Source of the DNA: Sphingobium amiense
Lineage (GTDB): Bacteria > Pseudomonadota > Alphaproteobacteria > Sphingomonadales > Sphingomonadaceae
Length of the DNA: 55,670 nt
Reading direction: 5' to 3'
Assembly: GCF_003967075.1 (NCBI RefSeq)
Contig: NZ_AP018667.1
Coordinates: 1 to 55,670 of the forward strand
Part shown: positions 30,601 to 39,771 of the stretch, in pieces
Position numbering within the stretch: position 1 is the stretch's first letter
Layout: the number at the start of each line of letters is the position of its first letter
Notes under the pieces: model-generated
Told to the model about the DNA's origin: nothing
Seen by the model: the letters and a program-made list of their open reading frames with translations, nothing else
Databases searched by the model: none
Position numbers and translations under genes: made by a program

Positions 30601-31500
30601 ATGCGAGCTGGTTCCGCAGACGCCTTCAAGGTCACGGAAACACATGGAATTCTGATGCGCCCTGAGCATCAGATTGTGCAGTCGAGCGATACGCTGGGCT
30701 GGCGCTCTCTTTACGCCTCGCATCAATTCGAACGGCCCTACAGCGATCGCTTCGAAGGCCGCGACGACCATCTGATTATCGTGCACTTGTCTGGTCCAGT
30801 GCGTGTCGAACGCAATCTCAGCGGCGAACAGGAGAAGCAAAGGATAGCTCCAGGCGGCCTGTTCGTGCTTCCTCCCAATCAGGATTTCGGGGTATCGCTG
30901 ACGGCGCCTCTGGAAACCATACACCTCTACATCCGTCGGAGCCTTATTCGGGCGGCCGCGCAGGAATTGTGCAAGGGCGATCCGGAGAAGGTCGAGTTTC
31001 TTCCCCGGTTCGGCGAGCGCGATCCGCTGATCGAGCAGATGGGCCGCATGGTCTGCGGCATGATGGCCGATAACCAATCCGATTTCTTTGCCGACGGCGT
31101 TGCTCGACTGCTGGCGGCCCAGATCGTGCGGCACCATTCTTGCGGTCTTCAGGCAGAGTTGCCCCGGATCACCGGCCTGAACCAGCGGCAGCTTGAAGCG
31201 GTTCACGACGTGATCGAGGAGCGCATGGAAGAGTCGCTGAGCATCGACGATCTGGCCGAAGCAGTGGGCCTCAGCCCGATTCATTTCGCCCGTCAGTTCA
31301 AGCGATCCACGGGCAAGGCACCGCACCAGTACCTCATCGAGATGAGAGTATCACGCGCACGCCATCTGCTGGCCGGCGATCTGCCGATCGCAGAAATCGC
31401 ATATCGCTGCGGCTTCAGCCATCAGGAACATCTGACCCGCCTGTTTGGCCGCCAGCAGGGCACAACCCCGGCCGCATACCGGCGCGCGCTGCGCCTCTGA
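30601..31500 (+). CDS. AraC-family transcriptional regulator
   Basis: 299 residues from the ATG at 30601 with GGGAGAG upstream. The N-terminal effector region includes LIIVHLSGPVRVERNLSGEQ. The C-terminal double HTH is LSIDDLAEAVGLSPIHFARQ and LPIAEIAYRCGFSHQEHLTR. It lies between the divergent pca and hqd operons and is the natural activator candidate for hqd. The inducer, perhaps hydroquinone or a related phenol, is not shown by sequence. Confidence 0.9.
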   Translation: MRAGSADAFKVTETHGILMRPEHQIVQSSDTLGWRSLYASHQFERPYSDRFEGRDDHLIIVHLSGPVRVERNLSGEQEKQRIAPGGLFVLPPNQDFGVSLTAPLETIHLYIRRSLIRAAAQELCKGDPEKVEFLPRFGERDPLIEQMGRMVCGMMADNQSDFFADGVARLLAAQIVRHHSCGLQAELPRITGLNQRQLEAVHDVIEERMEESLSIDDLAEAVGLSPIHFARQFKRSTGKAPHQYLIEMRVSRARHLLAGDLPIAEIAYRCGFSHQEHLTRLFGRQQGTTPAAYRRALRL

Positions 31501-31650
31501 GCGTCTCCTTGCGCATTCCAGTCTAGGCTTTAGCCAGGACCTGCCGGCTCGTGACGGCAGCCGGCTCGATCGCGTCATGGCGCCGTCTAATACCGGCGGC
31601 GCTGCGCAGTACCTGAACGTCCGACCGGTTCGTCGCAGCGCTCCTGAAAC

Positions 31651-31677
31651 GTGCAGAACAACGCTACCTTTGTGCAG
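31651..31677 (+). promoter_or_regulatory. Direct repeat upstream of hqdA, possible AraC site
   Basis: GTGCAG at 31651-31656 and 31672-31677, exactly 21 bp apart (two helical turns on one face), the spacing used by AraC/XylS activators. It lies about 82-108 bp before hqdA. The hexamer is short, so this is suggestive only. Confidence 0.35.
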
Positions 31678-31758
31678 GGCGTGACCCGGTTGCTCACCTA
31701 CCTATCGTCGTATCGAAGGAACCTAGGGTTTCCGACAATTCACGAGAGGAAGAGATAG

Positions 31759-32271
31759 ATGGCCGACGTGGTCACCGAATTCGGCGCTTTGACCGACTAT
31801 CGCAAGGGCGGTGTCGAGATCATCGATGACGATCCCCGCAACTACGTTTTCTCCAACGTCTTTGAAGTCGCTGCCAATGCCGCGCCCTACGAGAGGGTCG
31901 CCGTAGGCAAGAATTTTGAATACGTTATCGAATCCGCTCGTGCGGAAGGCACGTCGGGCTGGTTCAGCTGCGCTCACGACGAATTCGTACTCGCCATGGA
32001 CGGGCAGATCGAAGTCCATCTGCTCAAGCTCGACAATTCCGACGCTTATGTCGATCCCGATAGCGAAGGCGCCGTAGCGATCGGTGAGGCACTTCCCGAA
32101 GGTCGCAAGATGGGCCGTATCGTTCTTCGGCGCGGGCACATGGCACTGCTGCCGGTCGGCGCGGCTTACCGTTTCTACGCCGAGCAGCCTGCAGCGATGC
32201 TGTTCCAGTCCATCGAGGGCGCAGTGACAGTCCAGAAGTGGGGCGAGATCTGCCAGACCGAGGCGGCCTGA
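31759..32271 (+). CDS. hqdA: Hydroquinone 1,2-dioxygenase small subunit
   Basis: 170 residues, the size of HqdA/HapC-type small subunits. It is cupin-like, with GWFSCAHDEFVLAMDGQIEVHL and MGRIVLRRGHMALLPVGAAYRF. With HqdB it forms the Fe(II) enzyme that opens hydroquinone to 4-hydroxymuconic semialdehyde. GAGAGGAAGAG lies before the ATG. First gene of the plus-strand catabolic operon. Confidence 0.9.
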   Translation: MADVVTEFGALTDYRKGGVEIIDDDPRNYVFSNVFEVAANAAPYERVAVGKNFEYVIESARAEGTSGWFSCAHDEFVLAMDGQIEVHLLKLDNSDAYVDPDSEGAVAIGEALPEGRKMGRIVLRRGHMALLPVGAAYRFYAEQPAAMLFQSIEGAVTVQKWGEICQTEAA

Positions 32272-32316
32272 GCCCCTCTGTCCTTCCCAATCACGAGAAA
32301 GTTGGAGAGACCAATC

Positions 32317-33342
32317 ATGGCTATGTCCGAAGCACTTGAGATCATCGATTTCGGTGATAGCAAAGCACGCACCGATACCGAGCATCTGGCTATCAACAAT
32401 GAGACGGGCTACCGCTCGTTTCGCGCCGGTGGTTTCACGTTCACGCGTGACGAATACTTCGCGCGTCTGACCTGGCCCGGCGGATCGCACATCATCCCGA
32501 TCGACGCCTTCCTGCGTGCGATGATGCGCGACGTGGCCTGGGGCTTCTTCTACGGTGTCGTGAACTTCGACCACGTCTTCGGCACCATCAATCACTACGG
32601 TGAAGTGACGATGTTCGCTGGCCGCTTCAACGATGCGTATCGCAACGCCGGTCGCGACCATGAAGAACGCTTCAAGTCGAGCGCCCTGATGGCCGTGTTC
32701 AAGGACATTCTCTCGGACTGGACCGTCGAAGGCTACGATCCCTTTGCCGCGCCGATGGAAACTGGCCTGCCCTGGGGCATCAAGAACGGCAACAACGATG
32801 AAGCGATCAGTCGTCAGCGCGTTACTGCGCGGCGCATGGTCGGTCTGCCGGGCGATACCCCGGTCCGCACCGACGCCAATGGCTTTCCCGTCAATCGCCA
32901 GTTTGCCGACGTTCCGCAAGAGCAGCCGGTGGTCGAGGCCGAGCCAGGCTTCGAAGCTGAAGTGAGCGCGTACAACCTGTTCGGCTATCTGTCGCGTTCT
33001 GACGTAACCTGGAACCCCAGCGTCTGCTCGGTGGTGGGTGACAGTCTGTTCTGCCCCACCTCTGAGGAATTCATTCTGCCGGTCGAGCATGGCAATGATC
33101 GATGCGAATGGTTCCTGCAGCTTTCGGACGAGATCGTCTGGGACGTGAAGGACAAGGAAAGCGGCAAGCCGCGCGCCCGCGTCACCGCCCGGGCCGGTGA
33201 TATCTGCTGCATGCCGGCCGATATCCGGCACCAGGGCTATTCGACCAAGCGCTCGATGTTGCTGGTCTGGGAAAATGGTTCGCCAAAGATCCCGCAGATG
33301 ATCGCCGACGGCACCGCACCGGTGGTCCCGGTCACTTTCTGA
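32317..33342 (+). CDS. hqdB: Hydroquinone 1,2-dioxygenase large (catalytic) subunit
   Basis: 341 residues from the ATG at 32317 (GGAGAG seven bases upstream). The Fe(II) ligand pattern of the HapCD/PnpCD family is visible: His258, Asn260 and Glu264 in PVEHGNDRCEWF, and His305 in ADIRHQGYS. These positions fit the known large subunits. 45 bp separate it from hqdA. Together they catalyse ring cleavage next to a hydroxyl, without needing a catechol. Confidence 0.93.
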   Translation: MAMSEALEIIDFGDSKARTDTEHLAINNETGYRSFRAGGFTFTRDEYFARLTWPGGSHIIPIDAFLRAMMRDVAWGFFYGVVNFDHVFGTINHYGEVTMFAGRFNDAYRNAGRDHEERFKSSALMAVFKDILSDWTVEGYDPFAAPMETGLPWGIKNGNNDEAISRQRVTARRMVGLPGDTPVRTDANGFPVNRQFADVPQEQPVVEAEPGFEAEVSAYNLFGYLSRSDVTWNPSVCSVVGDSLFCPTSEEFILPVEHGNDRCEWFLQLSDEIVWDVKDKESGKPRARVTARAGDICCMPADIRHQGYSTKRSMLLVWENGSPKIPQMIADGTAPVVPVTF

Positions 33343-33406
33343 ACTTTTGAAAACACACGGACGGACCCGGCCAGTTGAGCCGGGCCGTTCCCGAGGGGGG
33401 ATGGAT

Positions 33407-34793
33407 ATGAAGAAAGGTGTTTCGCTCGCGCTCATCGGTGCGGGCCTTGGAGTATTGATGGCTTTTCCTGCCACCGCACAAGAGGCCTCTGCGCCGCAGA
33501 AAGTGGGCCCACCCGCTCCTGCCGCCGCTGATGAGTCCCCGCCAAATGCGGGCTCGGCTGTAGCATCCAATCCGGCTGGTGCTCTGGCGCGCGCCGTGCT
33601 GGGTGACGGCCTGGAAAGCCATAAGATAATGCTGCTGGGATGGGGAGAGGCTTCGGCCGTCACCTCCACCAACGACAGCAAGGACGTGTCGCCCGCAGCT
33701 TTCTTCAACACCGAGCGCGGCCTCAATCTCAACCAGCTGGGCGTCATGCTATGTAGCGGCCGGGCTTGCCCACCGTTCTCGTTCGGGCCGGGGGCTGGCG
33801 TTCACAACCGTGTCGGACCATTTCCTGGTCCCACGCCCGAACACGTCACCGTCGATTTCAACGTGACCGCGATCTATGGGCAGGACGTGCAGTTCCTCAA
33901 GCTGTCTGGGCTCGACGGCGATTTCCACTTCGATCGCAACAAGGATCTCAAGCTCGGGGTAACGCAGGCCTATGCCGACATCTACCTGCCGTTCCTGAAA
34001 GGAACGAGCGTGATGATCGGCAGTTTCCAGACCCCGCTCGAAAACGCTTTCAATCCGCCCAACTGGTTCGCCACCCACACGTATGGCTTCCAGCACGGTC
34101 CTGCCAAGCACGTCGGCGCGCTGGCGCAGACACGCGTAGCGAGTGGGCCAGCAGGCCATTTCTCAGTCGATTATGGTGTCGTGCTGGGTTGGAACGACTG
34201 GGACAACCGCAACAAGAATCTCGATTTCATCGGTGGCCTGCGCTGGCGCAGCGCGGACATGCGCACCTGGGTTGATCTCGAAGCTATCTATGGCAATGGC
34301 GAGAACGACTTCGGCCCCGCACCGGGCCGAGGCGGTTCCCCCTATTTCGCGCTCAGCTCCACCGGCAAGTACCTTGGCCGCCTTTCCAGCTTCCTGACCG
34401 TCAGTCACAGCCTCAGCCCGAAGTTTCAGGTGGCGATGGAAGCCAGCTATGGTCAGCAGGAGGCCGGTGACATCGCATTCGTGCCTTGGGCGATCACCCA
34501 AGGCACGGTGGTACGGCGCCAACCTGGGCGCGCGCTATAGCCTGAGCGACAAAGTTAGCGTCAATGGCCGCGCCGAATGGTTCACCGACGAACAGGGCGC
34601 TCATGCGCTCTGGGCCGGGGTGCGCGGTGACGTCTACGCGGCCACCGGCAATGTCGAGTACCAACTGACCCCGGCCATCCGCCTCCGCGCCGAGGCCCGC
34701 TACGACATCCACGATGGCCCTGGCCGTCTGTTCGACAACTACTCCAAGGACCAGCAGCTCACCGGCCTGCTGAATGCCTTCTTCCTCTTCTAA
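33407..34793 (+). pseudogene. Outer-membrane porin with a one-base frameshift
   Basis: The start at 33407 is chosen for the purine-rich GAGGGGGG six bases upstream. A signal peptide (MKKGVSLALIGAGLGVLMAF, cut after ATAQ) and a beta-barrel resembling OmpL/BBP2-type porins follow. Frame 1 runs to 34540. At 34507-34508, ACGGTGG has one G too many: removing it joins ITQGT to WYGANLGARYSLSDK and continues to 34793, ending NAFFLF, a normal last strand with terminal Phe. It may be a true mutation or a sequencing error. Its place in the operon suggests uptake of a phenolic substrate. Confidence 0.82.
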
Positions 34794-34806
34794 AGGAGCG
34801 ATCCCC

Positions 34807-36303
34807 ATGGCCCTCGACGACCCGAAGACTCTCAAGACCATCCAGACCAAGCTGCTGATCGGCGGTGAATGGGTGGATGGCTCGGCAGGCACCACGATCC
34901 CGGTAGAGAACCCCTACGATGGCAGCATAATCGCCCACATCGCAGAGGCCACGGCGGAAGATGTCGATCGGGCCGTCGCGGCCGCAGAAGCGGCACTGCC
35001 AGCATGGCGAGCGCTGCCCGCACACGAGCGCGGCCGCCTGCTGCTTAAGCTCGCCGACCGCATCGAGGAGGAAACCGCCGATCTCGCCCGTCTGGAGGCG
35101 ACCGACACCGGCCATCCGATCCGCGACTGCCTCTCGCTCGACGTTCCGCGCACAGCGCTGTGCTTCCGTTATTTCGGCGGCATGGCCGACAAGCTCGAAG
35201 GTTCGGTGGTACCGGTCGATGCCGGGTTCCTGAACTATGTCGAGCGTGAGCCGATCGGTGTAGTCGGTGCCATCGTGCCTTGGAACTTCCCGCTGATGTT
35301 CACCAGCTGGAAGATGGGCCCGGCCCTGGCTGCCGGCAACACGATGGTCATCAAGCCTTCGGAAATCACTCCGCTGTCCACGCTGCGCATTGGCGAGTTG
35401 ATGATGGAAGTCGGTATTCCCGCCGGCGTCATCAACATCGTCACCGGCTATGGCCACACCGCGGGGCAGCGCATCGCCGAACACCCCCGCATTGGCAAGG
35501 TCGCCTTCACCGGCTCCACCGCCACGGGGCGCCGGATCGTCGAGGCCTCGGTTTCGAACCTCAAGAAGATCCAGCTCGAACTCGGCGGCAAGGGTCCGAA
35601 CATCATCTTCGCGGACGCCAACATCCCCGCCGCTATTGGCGGTTCGGCCTTCGCGATCTTCCACAACCAGGGCCAGGCCTGCATCGCAGGCTCGCGCATG
35701 ATCGTGCATGAATCCATTGCCGATGAGGTCATCGAGCGCTTTACCGCTCTGGCCAAGTCGATCCGCATTGGCGACCCGCTCGACCCGGAGACCGAGATGG
35801 GCCCGCTAACCTCGCGACTGCACCAGCAGCGCGTGTTGTCCTTCGTCGAGGTCGCCAAAGAAGAAGGCGGCGCGGTCCTGGCCGGAGGAAAGGTTCCCGA
35901 GGGCGAGGCATACGCGAAGGGTTGCTTCGTGGAGCCGACCATCGTGCGCGCCAAGGCTACCGATCGCGTCGCGCAGGAAGAAGTCTTCGGCCCCTTCGTC
36001 ACCATCCTGACCTTCAAGGATGATGAGGAGGCGCTCGCTATCGCCAACGGCACCGACTACGGCCTGGGCGCCGGCCTGTGGACCAACGATCTTACCCGCG
36101 CGCATCTCTTCGCGAAGAAGCTGCACGCCGGCATGGTCTGGATCAACTGCTACAAGCGCGTCCACCCCGCCTCGCCGTTCGGCGGCGTCGGCATGTCTGG
36201 GTATGGCCGTGAAATGGGCTTCGAGGCGATGCGCGAGTACACTCAGCCCAAATCGGTCTGGGTCAACGTCGACGCCAATCTCCCGCCGTTCTACAAGCGC
36301 TGA
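34807..36303 (+). CDS. Aldehyde dehydrogenase, likely 4-hydroxymuconic semialdehyde dehydrogenase
   Basis: 498 residues. NAD(P)-dependent aldehyde dehydrogenase motifs: VPWNFPLMF, KVAFTGSTATGR, Glu258 in LELGGKGPN and catalytic Cys292 in NQGQACIAGSRM. The assignment to 4-hydroxymuconic semialdehyde (giving maleylacetate) rests on its position between hqdAB and maleylacetate reductase, as in hap clusters. The ATG has AAGGAG upstream. Confidence 0.88.
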   Translation: MALDDPKTLKTIQTKLLIGGEWVDGSAGTTIPVENPYDGSIIAHIAEATAEDVDRAVAAAEAALPAWRALPAHERGRLLLKLADRIEEETADLARLEATDTGHPIRDCLSLDVPRTALCFRYFGGMADKLEGSVVPVDAGFLNYVEREPIGVVGAIVPWNFPLMFTSWKMGPALAAGNTMVIKPSEITPLSTLRIGELMMEVGIPAGVINIVTGYGHTAGQRIAEHPRIGKVAFTGSTATGRRIVEASVSNLKKIQLELGGKGPNIIFADANIPAAIGGSAFAIFHNQGQACIAGSRMIVHESIADEVIERFTALAKSIRIGDPLDPETEMGPLTSRLHQQRVLSFVEVAKEEGGAVLAGGKVPEGEAYAKGCFVEPTIVRAKATDRVAQEEVFGPFVTILTFKDDEEALAIANGTDYGLGAGLWTNDLTRAHLFAKKLHAGMVWINCYKRVHPASPFGGVGMSGYGREMGFEAMREYTQPKSVWVNVDANLPPFYKR

Positions 36304-36308
36304 AGACC

Positions 36309-37367
36309 ATGCAGGATTTCATTTACTGCGGTCAGACCGCGCACGTCTTCTTTGGCCAGGGATCGATCTCCCGGCTGGAAGAGGCCATCGCAACCGTCGG
36401 AGGCACGCGCGCGCTACTGCTTTCCACGCCCAACCAGGCAGAGCAGGCGCAAGCGCTGACCCGAGGGGTGGAGAGCATCATCGGTGTCTTCGATGGGGCG
36501 ACCATGCACACTCCCGTCGAAGTGACGGACACGGCGCTGAAGCACATCGAGGCGAGCGAGGCGGATTGCCTGGTCGCCTTCGGCGGCGGCTCCACCATCG
36601 GTCTGGCCAAGGCGATCGCGCTGCGCACTGATCTGCCACAGGTAGCTGTTCCCACCACGTATGCCGGATCGGAAATGACCCCGATCCTGGGCCAGACGGA
36701 GAATGGGCGCAAGACCACGCTCAAGAGCCCCAAAGTGCTGCCCGAACTCGTCATCTACGACGTCGACCTGACGCTTGGTCTGCCGGTCGGAATGTCGGGC
36801 ACCAGCGGTATCAACGCCATCGCGCACGCGGTGGAAGGCCTCTACGCGAAGGATACCAACCCGGTCATGCGGATGCTCGCCGCAGCAGGGATCGAGGCTC
36901 TGGCCGAGGCCCTGCCGACAATCGCGCGTAAGGCCGACGACGTCGATGCCCGCAGCCAGGCGCTTTACGGAGCATGGCTGTGCGGCACCGTACTTGGGTC
37001 CGTGGGCATGGCTCTGCATCACAAACTTTGCCACACGCTGGGCGGCACTTTCGATCTGCCCCACGCCGAAACGCACACGGTAGTGCTGCCTCATGCGCTG
37101 GCCTACAACGCCCCCGCGATCCCGGACTCCATTGACGTGCTGCGCAAGGCGTTGAAGAATGACGATCCGGCGCAGGCGCTATTCGTTCTTGGTCGTGCGG
37201 TCAACGCGCCGGCATCGTTGCGCGAACTTGGCATGCCGGAAGACGGCATCGACAAGGCGGCGGACCAGGCGGTCGAGAACGCCTACTGGAATCCCAGGTC
37301 GCTCGAACGCGACGATCTGCGAAATTTGATCGCCCGTGCGTGGGCCGGCGAGCGTCCGGCATCATGA
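36309..37367 (+). CDS. Maleylacetate reductase
   Basis: 352 residues, iron-type alcohol dehydrogenase fold. Family motifs: LVAFGGGSTIGLAKAIAL, VPTTYAGSEMTPILGQTE and MALHHKLCHTLGGTFDLPHA with conserved His residues. It reduces maleylacetate to 3-oxoadipate, the substrate of pcaIJ. Five bases after the aldehyde dehydrogenase, and overlapping the next gene by four. Confidence 0.93.
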   Translation: MQDFIYCGQTAHVFFGQGSISRLEEAIATVGGTRALLLSTPNQAEQAQALTRGVESIIGVFDGATMHTPVEVTDTALKHIEASEADCLVAFGGGSTIGLAKAIALRTDLPQVAVPTTYAGSEMTPILGQTENGRKTTLKSPKVLPELVIYDVDLTLGLPVGMSGTSGINAIAHAVEGLYAKDTNPVMRMLAAAGIEALAEALPTIARKADDVDARSQALYGAWLCGTVLGSVGMALHHKLCHTLGGTFDLPHAETHTVVLPHALAYNAPAIPDSIDVLRKALKNDDPAQALFVLGRAVNAPASLRELGMPEDGIDKAADQAVENAYWNPRSLERDDLRNLIARAWAGERPAS

Positions 37368-38191
37368 AAGGTGCGATCTTCCCAGAGCTTACCGAGGCCG
37401 TCATCGATGCCATGGCTGCGGCTCCCAACCCGCGCCTGCGTGAAATCATGACTGTCCTTGTCCGCCATCTCCACGCGGCCGTACGCGAAACGCGTCTGAC
37501 TGAAGAGGAATGGCTGGCAGCGGTAGAATTCCTGACGGCGACGGGGCAGATCTGCTCCGGCAGCCGTCAGGAATTCATCCTGCTCTCGGATACGTTGGGC
37601 GTGTCCATGCTGGTGGATGCGATCAACCATAACGACGGTGACGTGGTCACGCCTTCGACCGTGTTTGGGCCTTTCTATTCCGGCATCCAACGTGAGTTGG
37701 CAACCGGTGCCTCGATCCTGCTGCGCCCGGAAGACGGGGATGCAACGCTCGTCTCGGGCAGTATCGCCGACCAGGACGGAAATCCGATCGAAGGCGCCCT
37801 CATCGAAGTCTGGCAGACCGCGCCCTGCGGCCTCTACGACGTGCAGGACCAGGGCCAGCCAGAAGGCCATCTGAGGGCCAGCTTCCGTTCGACCCCGGAT
37901 GGCAGCTACAGCTTCCAGACGGTGCTGCCAGTCAGCTATCCGATCCCTGCCGATGGGCCTGTCGGCAGGATGCTCGGCGCGCTGGGCCGCCATCCGAACC
38001 GGCCCGCCCACATTCACTTCATGATAAGCGCACCGGGCTATCGCCGCCTCGTCACGCATATCTTCGTTGCAGGCGATGACTATCTGAAAAGCGACGCAGT
38101 GTTCGGCGTCAAACCCGACCTTGTCGTTCACCCCCGGCCTGACGGGGATAGGCTGGCCATCGATTATGACTTCCGCTTGGCTGGAGCATAA
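37364..38191 (+). CDS. Hydroxyquinol 1,2-dioxygenase
   Basis: 275 residues starting MKGAIFPELTEAV (ATGA overlap with the reductase gene). Intradiol dioxygenase signature: SGSIADQDGNPIEGALIEVW. The Tyr in CGLYDVQ, the Tyr in PVSYPIP and the His pair in HPNRPAHIHF supply the Fe(III) ligands. It cleaves benzene-1,2,4-triol to maleylacetate, giving the operon a second entry to the same intermediate. Confidence 0.9.
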   Translation: MKGAIFPELTEAVIDAMAAAPNPRLREIMTVLVRHLHAAVRETRLTEEEWLAAVEFLTATGQICSGSRQEFILLSDTLGVSMLVDAINHNDGDVVTPSTVFGPFYSGIQRELATGASILLRPEDGDATLVSGSIADQDGNPIEGALIEVWQTAPCGLYDVQDQGQPEGHLRASFRSTPDGSYSFQTVLPVSYPIPADGPVGRMLGALGRHPNRPAHIHFMISAPGYRRLVTHIFVAGDDYLKSDAVFGVKPDLVVHPRPDGDRLAIDYDFRLAGA

Positions 38192-38197
38192 GAAGGG

Positions 38198-38593
38198 ATG
38201 GAGGCCGAGACCATCCGCGACTACTGGCGGCTGCGCCCCCATGCACCTGCCATTGGCACCGAACTTTGCCCCGCTGTCGAGATCGAGGAAGGTCGGGCAA
38301 GGGAGTTTCATTTCGGACGTGGCCGCAATATGTTCCGCATGTTCGTCATTCGCCACGAAGGCGTTCTGCGCGGCTACCTGAACCTGTGCCCACACTTCTC
38401 GCTACCGCTCAATCACGAGCTGGATCAGTTCATGGTCGATGGCGTGATCGTTTGCGTGCAGCACTTCGCTCGGTTTCGCCCTGACGACGGCACGTGCATC
38501 GATGGTGCATGCGATGACAGCCGCCTCGACGCAGTACCTGTCTATGAAGATGTGGACCGTCTCGTGCGCGTCGGGGAAGCGAAACCGGCCTAG
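38198..38593 (+). CDS. Small Rieske [2Fe-2S] protein
   Basis: 131 residues. Cluster ligands are Cys64-Pro-His66 and Cys86-Val-Gln-His89, the Rieske spacing for ferredoxin-like proteins. There is no catalytic oxygenase domain. It is six bases after the hydroxyquinol dioxygenase, so it is part of the operon. It may carry electrons to a ring hydroxylase encoded elsewhere or keep the dioxygenase iron reduced; neither is shown. Confidence 0.8.
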   Translation: MEAETIRDYWRLRPHAPAIGTELCPAVEIEEGRAREFHFGRGRNMFRMFVIRHEGVLRGYLNLCPHFSLPLNHELDQFMVDGVIVCVQHFARFRPDDGTCIDGACDDSRLDAVPVYEDVDRLVRVGEAKPA

Positions 38594-38615
38594 GTAACCG
38601 CCATCGCAGGAGTGC

Positions 38616-38659
38616 AGGAGCGCGCCTCGCAGGCCTCGGGGCTTGCCAGGCGCGCTCCT
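38616..38659 (+). terminator. Terminator-like hairpin after the hqd operon
   Basis: Perfect 12-bp arms AGGAGCGCGCCT (38616-38627) and complement (38648-38659), 23 bases after the Rieske gene stop. Confidence 0.6.
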
Positions 38660-39185
38660 TCGACTTTGTCGATGACAACCGCGCGATCTTTCAAGCGCCT
38701 CCAGTCCGCCTTTAGTGACCTAGCCCTCTTTAGCATTCAATGATTTCGGGAAGGGCCAGCGCTTTACGCTTGGCCTCGGTCAGCGGCCTGCCCTGCTACT
38801 GAGTTAGCAGGCGGACAATGTCCTGCGCTCGCTGCCGTCGTATAGTCGCACCGGGCTCCGGACCTGCGCTGCATCATGTGCGCAGGCAAGATCGGTCGTG
38901 CCGGCATGAGCCGGGCCCAGATCTAGGCGCCGGTCGCCGGGTTCTCAACGAGAAGCGTGCGGCCGTCGGAGCGTCCTGCCAGGCGCCGTCGATGGAATGC
39001 TGAGTGTCGAGATAGCGGTGCAATGTGCATCCGTATTTCAACCTGCAGATATCCCCAACCTTCCAGCGGCAGGGCCACTGAAAGGTTGGGGATATCTGCA
39101 TGTATCAAACTCACCGAGCTTTGCTGGAGCCACACCGTCAGGCCGCACAGTGGTCGGGGAACGGTAGCTCGGTGAGCCGTACCGT
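38660..39185. other. Gene-free interval with two inverted repeats
   Basis: 526 bp without a supported gene. It contains the long hairpin 39044-39100 and the 11-bp inverted pair CTCACCGAGCT (39110-39120) and complement (39166-39176). The crowding of dyads suggests an element end or regulatory region. Confidence 0.45.
39044..39100. repeat. Long perfect hairpin in the gene-free interval
   Basis: 19-bp perfect arms TGCAGATATCCCCAACCTT (39044-39062) and complement (39082-39100). With one mismatch the stem extends to 39066 and 39078, leaving an 11-base loop. It is about 85 bp downstream of the yceI stop, too far for an ordinary terminator. Confidence 0.8.
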
Positions 39186-39767
39186 CTATTTCGCGCGAGC
39201 GGCCTGAATAGTCACATTTACGCGAACATTGGCAGCCACTGCGTCAGTGGAGGCGAACTGTCCCCGTCCAACCCCGAACCAGCGGCGGTCGATCACGAGC
39301 GATCCCTGCATCCTGGCCTCCCCTCTATTGATGTTCAGCTGGAATGGCAGGACGACCGGACGATTAACACCGCGGATATTGAGCGTGCCCGCTGCCTGAT
39401 AGCGATTGCCGCCCAGGCTCTTGAACGACTTGGAGGTGAAGGTAGCGCGGGGAAAGACCTTGGTATTGAACCAGTCAGGCGTTGGCAGCGATTCGTCGCG
39501 CGTGGCATCGCCGGTGGCAGCCGAACCTGTATCGATCACTGCAACTACGCTGGAGCCAGAAAGGTTGGCGGGATCGAACGCGATACGCGCATCAAAGCGC
39601 CGGAATGCCCCGCTGATGGCCTGGCCGTTCATGCTGGCCTGGAAGCCCAATCGCGATTGGGCCTTGTTGACCGTCCAAGTCGGCGCAGGGGCTGCCACAG
39701 CGGGAGCGTTGAGAAGCGATGCCGCCAGTGCGGTTGCGGCGATGGGATAGAGAAAGATGGCGCGCAT
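39186..39767 (-). CDS. YceI-family periplasmic protein
   Basis: 193 residues with a signal peptide (cleavage near AVAAPAP). YceI fold features: WTVNKAQSRLGFQASMNG, FNTKVFPRATFTSKSFK and AAGTLNIRGVNRPVVLPFQL. The family forms lipocalin-like barrels that bind isoprenoid quinones. It follows the cytochrome b gene with a four-base gap, in one operon. Confidence 0.9.
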   Translation of the reverse strand: MRAIFLYPIAATALAASLLNAPAVAAPAPTWTVNKAQSRLGFQASMNGQAISGAFRRFDARIAFDPANLSGSSVVAVIDTGSAATGDATRDESLPTPDWFNTKVFPRATFTSKSFKSLGGNRYQAAGTLNIRGVNRPVVLPFQLNINRGEARMQGSLVIDRRWFGVGRGQFASTDAVAANVRVNVTIQAARAK

Positions 39768-39771
39768 GATC

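Noticed and set aside
31723..33747. 674-codon minus-strand frame across hqdAB
   Set aside because: Antisense shadow of hqdA, hqdB and the porin start; no recognisable protein content.
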